Part shown: piece by piece, positions 1 to 5,464 of the stretch | Layout: each line of letters opens with the position of its first letter | Position numbering within the stretch: the first letter of the stretch is position 1 | Assembly: GCA_013817655.1 (NCBI GenBank) | Contig: JACDCJ010000112.1 | Coordinates: forward strand, 1-6,734 | From: Actinosomnolentus pattersoniae (SeqCode) | GTDB taxonomy: Bacteria; Actinomycetota; UBA4738 | Length of the DNA stretch: 6,734 nucleotides | Direction: 5' to 3' | Made by a program: the position numbers and the translations under genes | The notes under the pieces: generated by a model | The model's input: only the letters and a program-made list of their open reading frames with translations | Databases searched by the model: none | What the model was told of the DNA's origin: nothing

Positions 1-801
1 CTCCTGCGGCTGGCAGCCGAACGAGGTCTGGACCGGGTTGCGGTTACCGACCACGACACGACGGTCGGGCTCGCCGAGGCGTCGGCCGCCGGCCGAGAGG
101 TGGGGGTCGAGGTCGTCCCCGGCGTGGAGTTCTCGACGCTCTACAACGGGGAGGGCGTCCACATACTCTGCTACTACATGGACCAGGCGCACCCGGAGCT
201 CCAGGCGGAGTTGCAGCGGCTTCAGGACGACAGGCTCCTCCGCGGGGAGCGCATGGTCGAGAAGCTTCAGGCCATGGGATATCCCGTGACGTTCGAGCGG
301 GTCCAGGCCATCGCTCGAGGTGGAAACATCGTCCGGCCCCATGTCGCGCAGGCGCTGGTGGAGGCGGGCGTGGTGCCCACACTCAAGGAGGCGTTCTCCG
401 AGGAGCTCATCGGCTCGGGCGGCAGGGCGTACGTCGAGAAGCATGCGCTCCATCCGCTCGACGCGCTCGCCCTGATCCATCGAGCCGCCGGCGTCTGCGT
501 GCTGGCCCACCCCGGGACCTGGCGCGAGACCAAGCCCGTCCCGCGCTCGCTCATCGACGAGCTGGCGGATGCGGGGCTCGACGGGATCGAGGCATCACAT
601 CCGGAGCACACCCCTGACGTCGAGGGCCGGTATGTGGAGATCGCCCATCGTCTCGGGCTCTTCTTCACTGGATCTTCCGACTGTCACGGCGATCGTTACG
701 ATCCTCCCCGCCTGGGTATGCGGACGACGCGGCCCGACCAGTTTGAGCTCCTCCTGGAAAAGGCCGCCGAGCTCCGGTCGGCTGCCGCCAACAATTCCTG
801 A
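1..801 (+). CDS. PHP-domain phosphoesterase, TrpH/YciV (RNase AM-like) family, 5'-truncated
   Basis: The frame is open from the first base, so the gene starts before the window; 266 residues are visible, ending in TGA at 799-801. A GTG at 100 could be taken as a start but lies after a conserved motif, so it is rejected. Visible PHP motifs, numbered from base 1: TDHDT at 16-20, PGVEFS at 40-45, RPH at 112-114, LAHPG around 168-172, SHPEHT around 199-204 and SSDCHG around 225-230. These His/Asp/Glu residues are the usual metal ligands of the PHP fold. The order (TDHDT, PGVE, RPH, AHP, HPxHT, SDxHG) matches the TrpH/YciV group, known for 3',5'-nucleotide bisphosphatase and 5'-3' RNase activity, presumably cytoplasmic. 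The first HxH motif and roughly 15-25 residues should lie upstream of base 1. The exact substrate is inferred from the family only. Confidence 0.9.
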   Translation, partial: LLRLAAERGLDRVAVTDHDTTVGLAEASAAGREVGVEVVPGVEFSTLYNGEGVHILCYYMDQAHPELQAELQRLQDDRLLRGERMVEKLQAMGYPVTFERVQAIARGGNIVRPHVAQALVEAGVVPTLKEAFSEELIGSGGRAYVEKHALHPLDALALIHRAAGVCVLAHPGTWRETKPVPRSLIDELADAGLDGIEASHPEHTPDVEGRYVEIAHRLGLFFTGSSDCHGDRYDPPRLGMRTTRPDQFELLLEKAAELRSAAANNS

Positions 802-831
802 GGGGATTCGGACGGCAGGGGGCTGTGGGCG

Positions 832-852
832 CCCGGCCGGATGCTAGCCGGG
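832..852. terminator. Possible hairpin between convergent PHP and CBS genes
   Basis: CCCGGC at 832-837 can pair with GCCGGG at 847-852 around a 9-base loop. The right arm lies within the last codons of the CBS gene and the loop covers its stop. There is no T tract on either side, so this is a weak bidirectional terminator candidate. The 42-base gap between the two stop codons holds nothing else I recognise. Confidence 0.3.
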
Positions 853-1296
853 GCGTTCGAGGCCGACTGCCGCGGAGAGGGCCGCCGCGCTGCCTTCGAA
901 GTCCGGAAGCTCGTGGCCCCCGGTCATCTCCTCCACTCCCCAGGACAGCACGTCGCGCATGGAGAGGATGCCCACGAGCTGCTGGCGCTCCATCACGGGG
1001 AGGTGCCGGACGCCCTCCTCACGCATGAGGCGCGCCGCCTCGGCGACGTCGGCACCCGGGTGGATCGTGACGAGCTCCCTGGTCATCCGATCGGCGAGAC
1101 GCGTGGTGGCCGGATCCAGGCCTTCGGCGACCAATCTCACGAAATCGCGTTCCGTGACGATGCCGGCCGCGCCCCGGTCGCCCGACACGACCAGCGACGA
1201 GATCCGGTGTTCCCCCAGGACCTTCGATGCCGCACTGAAGGTGTCGCTCGCAGCAATGGTTCGTACCTCTCGATGCATGATCTCGCGAACCCGCAT
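844..1296 (-). CDS. Two-CBS-domain protein (nucleotide-sensing regulator type)
   Basis: A 150-residue cytoplasmic protein made almost entirely of a Bateman module. CBS1 covers about residues 5-60 (VREIM at the start, GIVTERD at 45-51); CBS2 covers about 70-120 (MTRELVTI at the start, VGILSMRD at 108-115). The paired G-I-V/L-x-x-R-D signatures are typical of CBS domains, which as a family bind adenosyl ligands such as AMP, ATP or SAM. About 30 residues follow CBS2, Ala-rich and without a recognised domain. No catalytic, transporter or DNA-binding domain is fused to it, so it belongs to the stand-alone CBS-pair proteins whose partner is usually unknown. The ATG at 1294-1296 is supported by GAGGAG (minus strand, 1301-1306) four bases upstream. 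It converges on the PHP gene and diverges from the first propeller gene. The function is family-level only. Confidence 0.9.
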   Translation of the reverse strand: MRVREIMHREVRTIAASDTFSAASKVLGEHRISSLVVSGDRGAAGIVTERDFVRLVAEGLDPATTRLADRMTRELVTIHPGADVAEAARLMREEGVRHLPVMERQQLVGILSMRDVLSWGVEEMTGGHELPDFEGSAAALSAAVGLERPG

Positions 1297-1300
1297 GTCT

Positions 1301-1306
1301 CTCCTC
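1301..1306 (-). promoter_or_regulatory. Ribosome binding site of the CBS gene
   Basis: The minus strand reads GAGGAG here, four bases before the ATG at 1294-1296. It decides the start of the CBS gene. I found no convincing sigma-70 promoter for this gene in the roughly 200 bases it shares with the divergent propeller gene. Confidence 0.7.
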
Positions 1307-1382
1307 GGTCGGCCGGCTTCCGTAGGTTACCCCTCCCGCGGCCGGGCCGCCGGCCTGCCCTCCTCCTCCCAAAAAGGGGTCC

Positions 1383-1412
1383 TTGACAAAGAGGTGATAA
1401 TCGCAGTCGAAT
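1383..1412 (+). promoter_or_regulatory. Predicted sigma-70-like promoter of propeller gene 1
   Basis: A perfect -35 box TTGACA at 1383-1388 is followed, after 18 bases, by TCGAAT at 1407-1412 (4 of 6 matches to TATAAT). On its own the -10 is weak. The case rests on the same pair, TTGACA with 17 bases then TCGAAT, upstream of the paralogous gene at 3385-3413. A start site near 1419 would give a leader of about 80 bases. The spacer also holds GAGGTGAT at 1391-1398 and a GATAAT at 1396-1401, the latter too close to TTGACA to be its partner. Confidence 0.55.
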
Positions 1413-1413
1413 T

Positions 1414-1456
1414 CGCGGGCGGCGCCCATCCGCGGCCGAAGGAGGTGATCGCGCGG
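1414..1456 (+). promoter_or_regulatory. Leader element 1: anti-SD-complementary block with alternative pairings
   Basis: AAGGAGGTGATC at 1439-1450 is a 12-base complement of the conserved 16S rRNA 3' end, but lies 48 bases upstream of the chosen ATG. CCGCG at 1430-1434 can pair with CGCGG at 1414-1418, or with CGCGG at 1452-1456, which would put the AAGGAGGTGATC block in a 17-base loop. The same layout occurs in front of propeller gene 2. If transcription starts near 1419, the upstream arm may be only partly transcribed. No known riboswitch family is recognised. It could be a ribosome standby site, a regulator binding site, or chance in GC-rich DNA. Confidence 0.4.
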
Positions 1457-1485
1457 CTCGGTGCGAGTGATCGGTTGACCGTTCC

Positions 1486-1494
1486 GAAGGGAGA
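1486..1494 (+). promoter_or_regulatory. Ribosome binding site of propeller gene 1
   Basis: The segment contains AAGGGAG (1487-1493) five bases before the ATG at 1499-1501. It supports that start, after which a signal peptide begins at once. CCGAAGG at 1484-1490 repeats CCGAAGG at 1436-1442, so the normal Shine-Dalgarno and the upstream leader element share their left flank. Confidence 0.65.
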
Positions 1495-1498
1495 CCAG

Positions 1499-3307
1499 AT
1501 GAAAGTCAAGATTCGCCGATGGCTCGGGCCGGCACTGGTGCCGGTACTCGCGGCCACGTTCTTCTTCGCCCCGACCGCGACCAGTACCGGGGCGCAGCGA
1601 GAGGGCAACCTGGTCCTCCAGCGCGCGCTGGACAGGGAGCTGGGACGGGTGAAGCCCGCCAAGTGGGAGATGCCGGTTTCCTCCGGCGTGGTCTATACGT
1701 TGCTGGAGGCCTCGGGCGTCCTCGCCCAGCGGGCTGAGGGAGCTCCCACTGGCCCCGGGCCGAGCAACGACAACACCCAGGGATGCAGCCTGGTCCGCGA
1801 CTTCGTCAACATCCGTGTCAACCAGGACTGCTCGCTCCGCCGCCAGGCGGAGGAGACGCTCGCCATCAATCCCGTCCGACCGCAGAACATGATCGCCGGG
1901 CAGAACGACTCCAGGATCGGCTACAACCACTGCGGATACGACTGGACGTTCGACGGCGGGCTCACGTGGGGCGACCAGGTGCCGCCGTTCTGGCAGATCC
2001 TGCTGGCCGACGGGCATACCGCCGACGCCTGCAGCGACCCGACAGCCACGTTCGACTCCCAGGGGAACGCGTATGTGGGCGGCATATTCTTCGATGTCGT
2101 CGGCACCGCCAACGCGATCCTCGTGGCCAAGTCGAACTTTCCGATCGGCGGGGCGTACTACCACACCCCCGTCCCGGGAGCGTTCCAGGAGTACACCACC
2201 AGCACGATGGGAGTCGTCGCGAGCGACGCGGGCCCCGAGATCTTCAACGACAAGGAGCTCATGGTCGCGGACGACAGCCCTGGCAGTCCCAAGGCCGACA
2301 ACGTGTACATGACCTGGACGCGATTCAACGCGGACACCGGCCAGGGAGTCGGGGCGAACAGCCCCATCTACTTCAGCCAGTCCACGGACGGCGGCGCGAC
2401 GTGGTCGCCTGGCGTCGAGATCAGCGGCAGGAACCCACAGGTCTGCACGGACTTCAGTGGCGATGATGACCCCGCGGCCTGCGACCAGGACCAGGGTTCG
2501 CACCCGATCGTGGGACCCGACGGAACCGTCTACGTCGCGTTCGGGAACGGCAACACGCCGGACGTCGGGGTGAACCAGATCCTGTTCGTCAAGTGCCCTG
2601 CCTCGAAGGACTGCAGCAACTCGGCGAGCTGGACCCAGCCGGTCAAGGTGAACGACCTGATCGACAACCACCCGACCGGTCCGTCCGACGAGGGATGCCC
2701 GCCGGGACGCCAGTGCCTGCCGCCGAACGGCTACCGGGTTCCGGAGTTCACCTCGATCTCGATCTCCGTCGACCAGGCCAACAGGCTGTACCTCGCGTGG
2801 GCCGACTTCCGCAACGGCGGCCCGCCCTGCGTGGGGGACGCCAACACGGCCCAGCCGCCGTGTGACAACGACGCGTTCTACACGTTCTCGACGAACGGGG
2901 GAGCCTCGTGGGCTCCGGAGCGGAACATCGCGCCCGCATCGCTCGTCGGTGAGAACGCCCAGTGGCAGCCGTGGAGCGACGTCGTCAAGAGCGGAAAGAA
3001 GCTCTACGTCGCGTTCTACGATCGCCAGTACGGCGACTGCGAGTTCACCGGGTGCAACGACATCACCCTGGCCTCGATCACGTCACCGAGGTCGAACTCC
3101 CCAACGGTCACCCTCGATCGGATCACCACGGGCTCGATGCCGAACCTGACGCCGGCCAACAACCCGGTCCAGGCGGGCTTCCTGGGCGACTACATGTGGG
3201 TGGTCGCCGACGGAGCGGGTGATGCTCACGTCGTCTGGGCCGACACTCGCGGCCGGGGCGGCACTGTGGAGGAGGACATCTACTACTACACGAGCGGCAG
3301 CAGATAA
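1499..3307 (+). CDS. Secreted Asp-box (BNR/sialidase-fold) beta-propeller protein, paralogue 1
   Basis: A 602-residue exported protein. A Sec-type signal peptide is visible: basic start (KVKIRR), hydrophobic core at about 9-26 and likely cleavage around 30-33 (TGA/Q). A helical-looking spacer (about 36-80) precedes the propeller. Asp-box motifs (S-x-D-x-G-x-x-W) appear at 148-157 (FDGGLTW), 295-302 (STDGGATW) and 464-471 (STNGGASW, Asp replaced by Asn). At about 366-378, where the paralogue has an Asp-box, this protein has a C-x5-C loop. Other marks are NPxxPxNxxAGQND at 124-137, GPDGTVYVAF at 339-348 and VVWADTR at 578-584. There are 14 cysteines, fitting disulfide pairing outside the cell. 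No lipobox, sorting motif or C-terminal anchor is seen. The frame is open upstream to 959 and an in-frame GTG sits at 1444, but ATG 1499 with its Shine-Dalgarno and signal peptide is preferred. The sialidase catalytic set is not evident, so the activity or ligand is unknown. Confidence 0.88.
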   Translation: MKVKIRRWLGPALVPVLAATFFFAPTATSTGAQREGNLVLQRALDRELGRVKPAKWEMPVSSGVVYTLLEASGVLAQRAEGAPTGPGPSNDNTQGCSLVRDFVNIRVNQDCSLRRQAEETLAINPVRPQNMIAGQNDSRIGYNHCGYDWTFDGGLTWGDQVPPFWQILLADGHTADACSDPTATFDSQGNAYVGGIFFDVVGTANAILVAKSNFPIGGAYYHTPVPGAFQEYTTSTMGVVASDAGPEIFNDKELMVADDSPGSPKADNVYMTWTRFNADTGQGVGANSPIYFSQSTDGGATWSPGVEISGRNPQVCTDFSGDDDPAACDQDQGSHPIVGPDGTVYVAFGNGNTPDVGVNQILFVKCPASKDCSNSASWTQPVKVNDLIDNHPTGPSDEGCPPGRQCLPPNGYRVPEFTSISISVDQANRLYLAWADFRNGGPPCVGDANTAQPPCDNDAFYTFSTNGGASWAPERNIAPASLVGENAQWQPWSDVVKSGKKLYVAFYDRQYGDCEFTGCNDITLASITSPRSNSPTVTLDRITTGSMPNLTPANNPVQAGFLGDYMWVVADGAGDAHVVWADTRGRGGTVEEDIYYYTSGSR

Positions 3308-3352
3308 CCGGCGCTCCTCCGGCAGGCTAGGGCCGACCGGAGACGGCGCAAC

Positions 3353-3381
3353 CCGAGGGTCGGCGTTCGCCGGCCCCTCGG
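3353..3381 (+). terminator. Strong hairpin terminating propeller gene 1
   Basis: CCGAGGG (3353-3359) pairs with CCCTCGG (3375-3381). Inside, CGGC (3361-3364) pairs with GCCG (3369-3372) around a GTTC loop, with a small bulge between the stems. It lies 45 bases after the stop codon and ends only three bases before the TTGACA of the next promoter. There is no long T tract, as is common in high-GC genomes. It suggests the two propeller genes are separate transcription units. Its closeness to the -35 box would also allow a role as an operator. Confidence 0.6.
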
Positions 3382-3384
3382 CGC

Positions 3385-3413
3385 TTGACAAGCACGACGA
3401 GCCGCTGTCGAAT
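3385..3413 (+). promoter_or_regulatory. Predicted sigma-70-like promoter of propeller gene 2
   Basis: A perfect TTGACA at 3385-3390, a spacer of exactly 17 bases, then TCGAAT at 3408-3413. Both boxes match those of propeller gene 1, in wider context CTTGACAA and GTCGAAT, although the intervening spacers differ. A start site near 3420 would give a leader of about 92 bases. Confidence 0.65.
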
Positions 3414-3430
3414 GCGGCTGGTTCGTCGAC

Positions 3431-3475
3431 CCCGCCCCCCGGCGGGAGGAGGTGATCACGGGGCGCAGACCCGCC
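3431..3475 (+). promoter_or_regulatory. Leader element 2: anti-SD-complementary block with alternative pairings
   Basis: CCCGCC (3431-3436) and GGCGGG (3441-3446) form a 6-bp stem with a CCCC loop, immediately followed by AGGAGGTGATC (3447-3457), an 11-base complement of the 16S rRNA 3' end. A second CCCGCC at 3470-3475 offers a rival partner for GGCGGG; that pairing would enclose the AGGAGGTGATC block in a 23-base loop. The block lies 54 bases before the ATG and no ATG, GTG or TTG follows it at Shine-Dalgarno distance. The order matches leader element 1. Its function is unknown. Confidence 0.45.
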
Positions 3476-3500
3476 TTCCAGGACCGACTCTCGTATCGAC

Positions 3501-3511
3501 AGGGAGGAAAG
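3501..3511 (+). promoter_or_regulatory. Ribosome binding site of propeller gene 2
   Basis: AGGGAGGAAAG directly precedes the ATG at 3512-3514. It decides the start: a GTG at 3452 is in frame but lies inside the upstream anti-SD-complementary block and would put 20 extra residues before the signal peptide. GGGAGGA here (3502-3508) repeats GGGAGGA at 3444-3450. Confidence 0.8.
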
Positions 3512-5386
3512 ATGCGAAGGATCGTTGTGACGGCCTCGGCGGCGGTACTTCTGCTGCCCCTCGTCCTCGGGAACGCGACCCAGCCCGTCACCGGGGCCGC
3601 GAACTCGGTGTACACCAGCAGGTTCGCGCCCTCGGGCACCGTTACCTTCCCCGGGCGTGACACTCCCACGCGGCTCGTGGAGGAAGCGAACGTACCGATC
3701 CCCAGCCCGACGGGGAGCGGAGGATGTCCCGATGCCTCGGCGACCAACGTTCGCGTCAATCAGGAGTGCACGAACCAGAGCACTCCGACGCTTCTCGGCC
3801 GAGGGCAATCCCAGAACGAGACCACGGTGGATGTGAACCCTCGCGATGCGGACAACATCGTGGCGGGGCAGAACGACTACCGAGAAGGTGACGCGGGCTG
3901 CGGAGTCGACTGGAGCCTCGACGGCGGCGAGCACTGGGGCAGCCAGATCCTGCCGCTCGACTTCACCGCTCCGGGCATCGCGGGAGGAGCGCGTCACTAC
4001 TGGGACGCGAACGGAGACCCCGTAGTGGCGTTTGACGCCGACGGCGAGGCCTACTACGCCTGCCTGGCGTTCGACCGGGGGCCAACGGCCGATTTCGGCG
4101 ACAACGCGAGCGGCGTCTTCGTGTTCCGATCCCGGGACGGCGGCGCATCGTGGAGCTTCCCCGGAAGCCCGGTCGCGCAGTCCGCCGGCACGGGCGAGGA
4201 CGGTATCGGGCTGATCGACAAGGAATGGATGGGGATCGACCAAAACGAGGACAGCCCGTACCGGAACCGGATCTACGTCGTGTGGAACCAGTACAACCTG
4301 GACTTCACGGCAGACCCGGTCACGTTCGCGTACTCCGACGACCACGGAGTCAGCTGGCACCAGACCGGGTCCATCAGCGGCTTCGATCCGGACCTGTGCC
4401 CGATCAACTTCGACGGCTCGCCCCCGGGCACGTGCAACGCCAACGGGTTCCCGATGGTGTTCGTGGGCCCGGACGCCGCCGTCTACGTCGTGTTCATGAA
4501 CTACAACAACTGCAGCGGCTCCGTAGGCTGCGAGGGCAATCCCGACGAGAACCAGAACCAGGTGCTCATCGTCAAGTCGACCGACGGCGGAAACTCGTTC
4601 GGTGGGCCCGTCAAGGTGGCCGAGTTCCACGAGCTGCCCGACTGCGTGACGTACACCGGCGAGAACTTCGGCCGGAGCTGCGTGCCCACGGCGCCCCTGT
4701 CCGTACGGAGCGTCTTCCGCGCTGCGAACTACCCGGTGGGCGCGGCCTTCACGGGCGATCGTCTGGTGGTGAGCTTCGGCAGCTACATCAACAAGCACTC
4801 GAACCCCAACCGGCTCGGGAACTGCTCCCCCGCCGGGATCAACCCCGACACCGGCCTCAACCTCTACGAGGGCGTGGGCGAGGTGGACGGGTGCAACAAC
4901 GACATCCTGCGGAGCGTCTCCTACGACGGGGGACAGACCTGGACCGGTGGGTCGCTCCCAGACGGCGTCCTGCCCAGCATCAACGACGAGGGGCCGGTGC
5001 TGGCCGATCAGTGGTGGCACTGGTCCGACCTGTCACCCGGGGGCCGCCTGGTGACGATGTACTACGACCGCAAGTACGAGGACGACCAGTCGAGCGGGGA
5101 GATCGACGTGTCCCTTGCCGTGGGCGGTGGAACGCCGGCGTTCACCCGCGTAACTGACGCAAGCATGCCGCCGTTCCACGAGTTCCCGGGCATCAGCGGG
5201 TACGGCACCTTCCTTGGGGACTACAACGCCCTTGCCGTGGGACCCGACGGGGTCGCCCATCCGGTCTGGCCCGACACTCGCAACCCCATCTTCACCTTCA
5301 ATCCGAATGGGGCGGACGCGAGGAAGCCGCGGTTCGCGGGCTACGGAGCCGACATCTACACGGCGGGCATCCAGGTCAAGCCCTGA
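3512..5386 (+). CDS. Secreted Asp-box (BNR/sialidase-fold) beta-propeller protein, paralogue 2
   Basis: A 624-residue exported protein, paralogous to the preceding one. The signal peptide has a short basic start (MRR), a hydrophobic core at about 4-20 and likely cleavage near 28-30 (TGA/A). Asp-box motifs are at 134-142 (SLDGGEHW), 207-214 (SRDGGASW), 275-282 (SDDHGVSW), 356-363 (STDGGNSF) and 470-477 (SYDGGQTW), giving at least five blades of a probable six-bladed propeller. Segments shared with paralogue 1 include RVNQxC at 81-86, NPRDADNIVAGQND at 109-122, DKEWM at 236-240, the C-x11-C loop at 296-308, GPDAAVYVVF at 319-328 and VWPDTR at 585-590. It has 12 cysteines, five pairs in positions like those of paralogue 1. 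No membrane anchor, lipobox or sorting signal is seen. The catalytic residues of true sialidases cannot be assigned, so binding or hydrolysis of an extracellular polymer is only a guess. Confidence 0.9.
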   Translation: MRRIVVTASAAVLLLPLVLGNATQPVTGAANSVYTSRFAPSGTVTFPGRDTPTRLVEEANVPIPSPTGSGGCPDASATNVRVNQECTNQSTPTLLGRGQSQNETTVDVNPRDADNIVAGQNDYREGDAGCGVDWSLDGGEHWGSQILPLDFTAPGIAGGARHYWDANGDPVVAFDADGEAYYACLAFDRGPTADFGDNASGVFVFRSRDGGASWSFPGSPVAQSAGTGEDGIGLIDKEWMGIDQNEDSPYRNRIYVVWNQYNLDFTADPVTFAYSDDHGVSWHQTGSISGFDPDLCPINFDGSPPGTCNANGFPMVFVGPDAAVYVVFMNYNNCSGSVGCEGNPDENQNQVLIVKSTDGGNSFGGPVKVAEFHELPDCVTYTGENFGRSCVPTAPLSVRSVFRAANYPVGAAFTGDRLVVSFGSYINKHSNPNRLGNCSPAGINPDTGLNLYEGVGEVDGCNNDILRSVSYDGGQTWTGGSLPDGVLPSINDEGPVLADQWWHWSDLSPGGRLVTMYYDRKYEDDQSSGEIDVSLAVGGGTPAFTRVTDASMPPFHEFPGISGYGTFLGDYNALAVGPDGVAHPVWPDTRNPIFTFNPNGADARKPRFAGYGADIYTAGIQVKP

Positions 5387-5426
5387 GCCGAAAGGCTGTC
5401 GCGACGTCCGGGGCGGCGTGGAGGCT

Positions 5427-5452
5427 GAGGGGGCCGGGAAACCGGCCCCCTC
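5427..5452. terminator. Bidirectional hairpin terminator with GAAA loop
   Basis: A perfect 11-bp stem (arms 5427-5437 and 5442-5452) closes on a GAAA tetraloop as read on the plus strand. It sits in the 78-base gap between the convergent stop codons of propeller gene 2 (5386) and the tldE-type gene (5465-5467), where it can serve both. There is no T tract. A tiny AGCC-GAAA-GGCT hairpin at 5386-5397, overlapping the stop codon, also has a GAAA loop. Confidence 0.75.
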
Positions 5453-5464
5453 TCGGACCCGGCG

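Noticed and set aside
1396..1401. GATAAT as the -10 box of promoter 1
   Set aside because: It is a good hexamer but only seven bases from TTGACA, and no -35-like hexamer lies 17 bases upstream of it.
1461..1478. Five-codon GTG-to-TGA micro-ORF after leader element 1, as a leader peptide
   Set aside because: It is 15 bases from the GGAGG core, too far for normal use, and leader 2 has no counterpart.
959..1498. Upstream extension of propeller gene 1 by 180 codons
   Set aside because: It runs antisense through the CBS gene and through the promoter, and would bury the signal peptide inside the protein.
1019..2671. Long minus-strand open frame (about 550 codons) opposite propeller gene 1
   Set aside because: Its translation is rich in Arg, Val, Gly and Ala without recognisable motifs, while the plus strand encodes a clear signal peptide and Asp-boxes. 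High-GC third positions keep this antisense frame open.
2732..2743. YRVP (residues 412-415) in propeller 1, resembling the sialidase F/YRIP motif
   Set aside because: In sialidases this motif lies near the start of the propeller and holds a catalytic arginine. Here it is mid-protein and the paralogue lacks it at the matching site.
3083..5020. Long minus-strand open frame (about 645 codons) opposite propeller gene 2 and across the intergenic region
   Set aside because: Same antisense effect; no motif, and it runs through a promoter and a terminator hairpin as well as the coding sequence.
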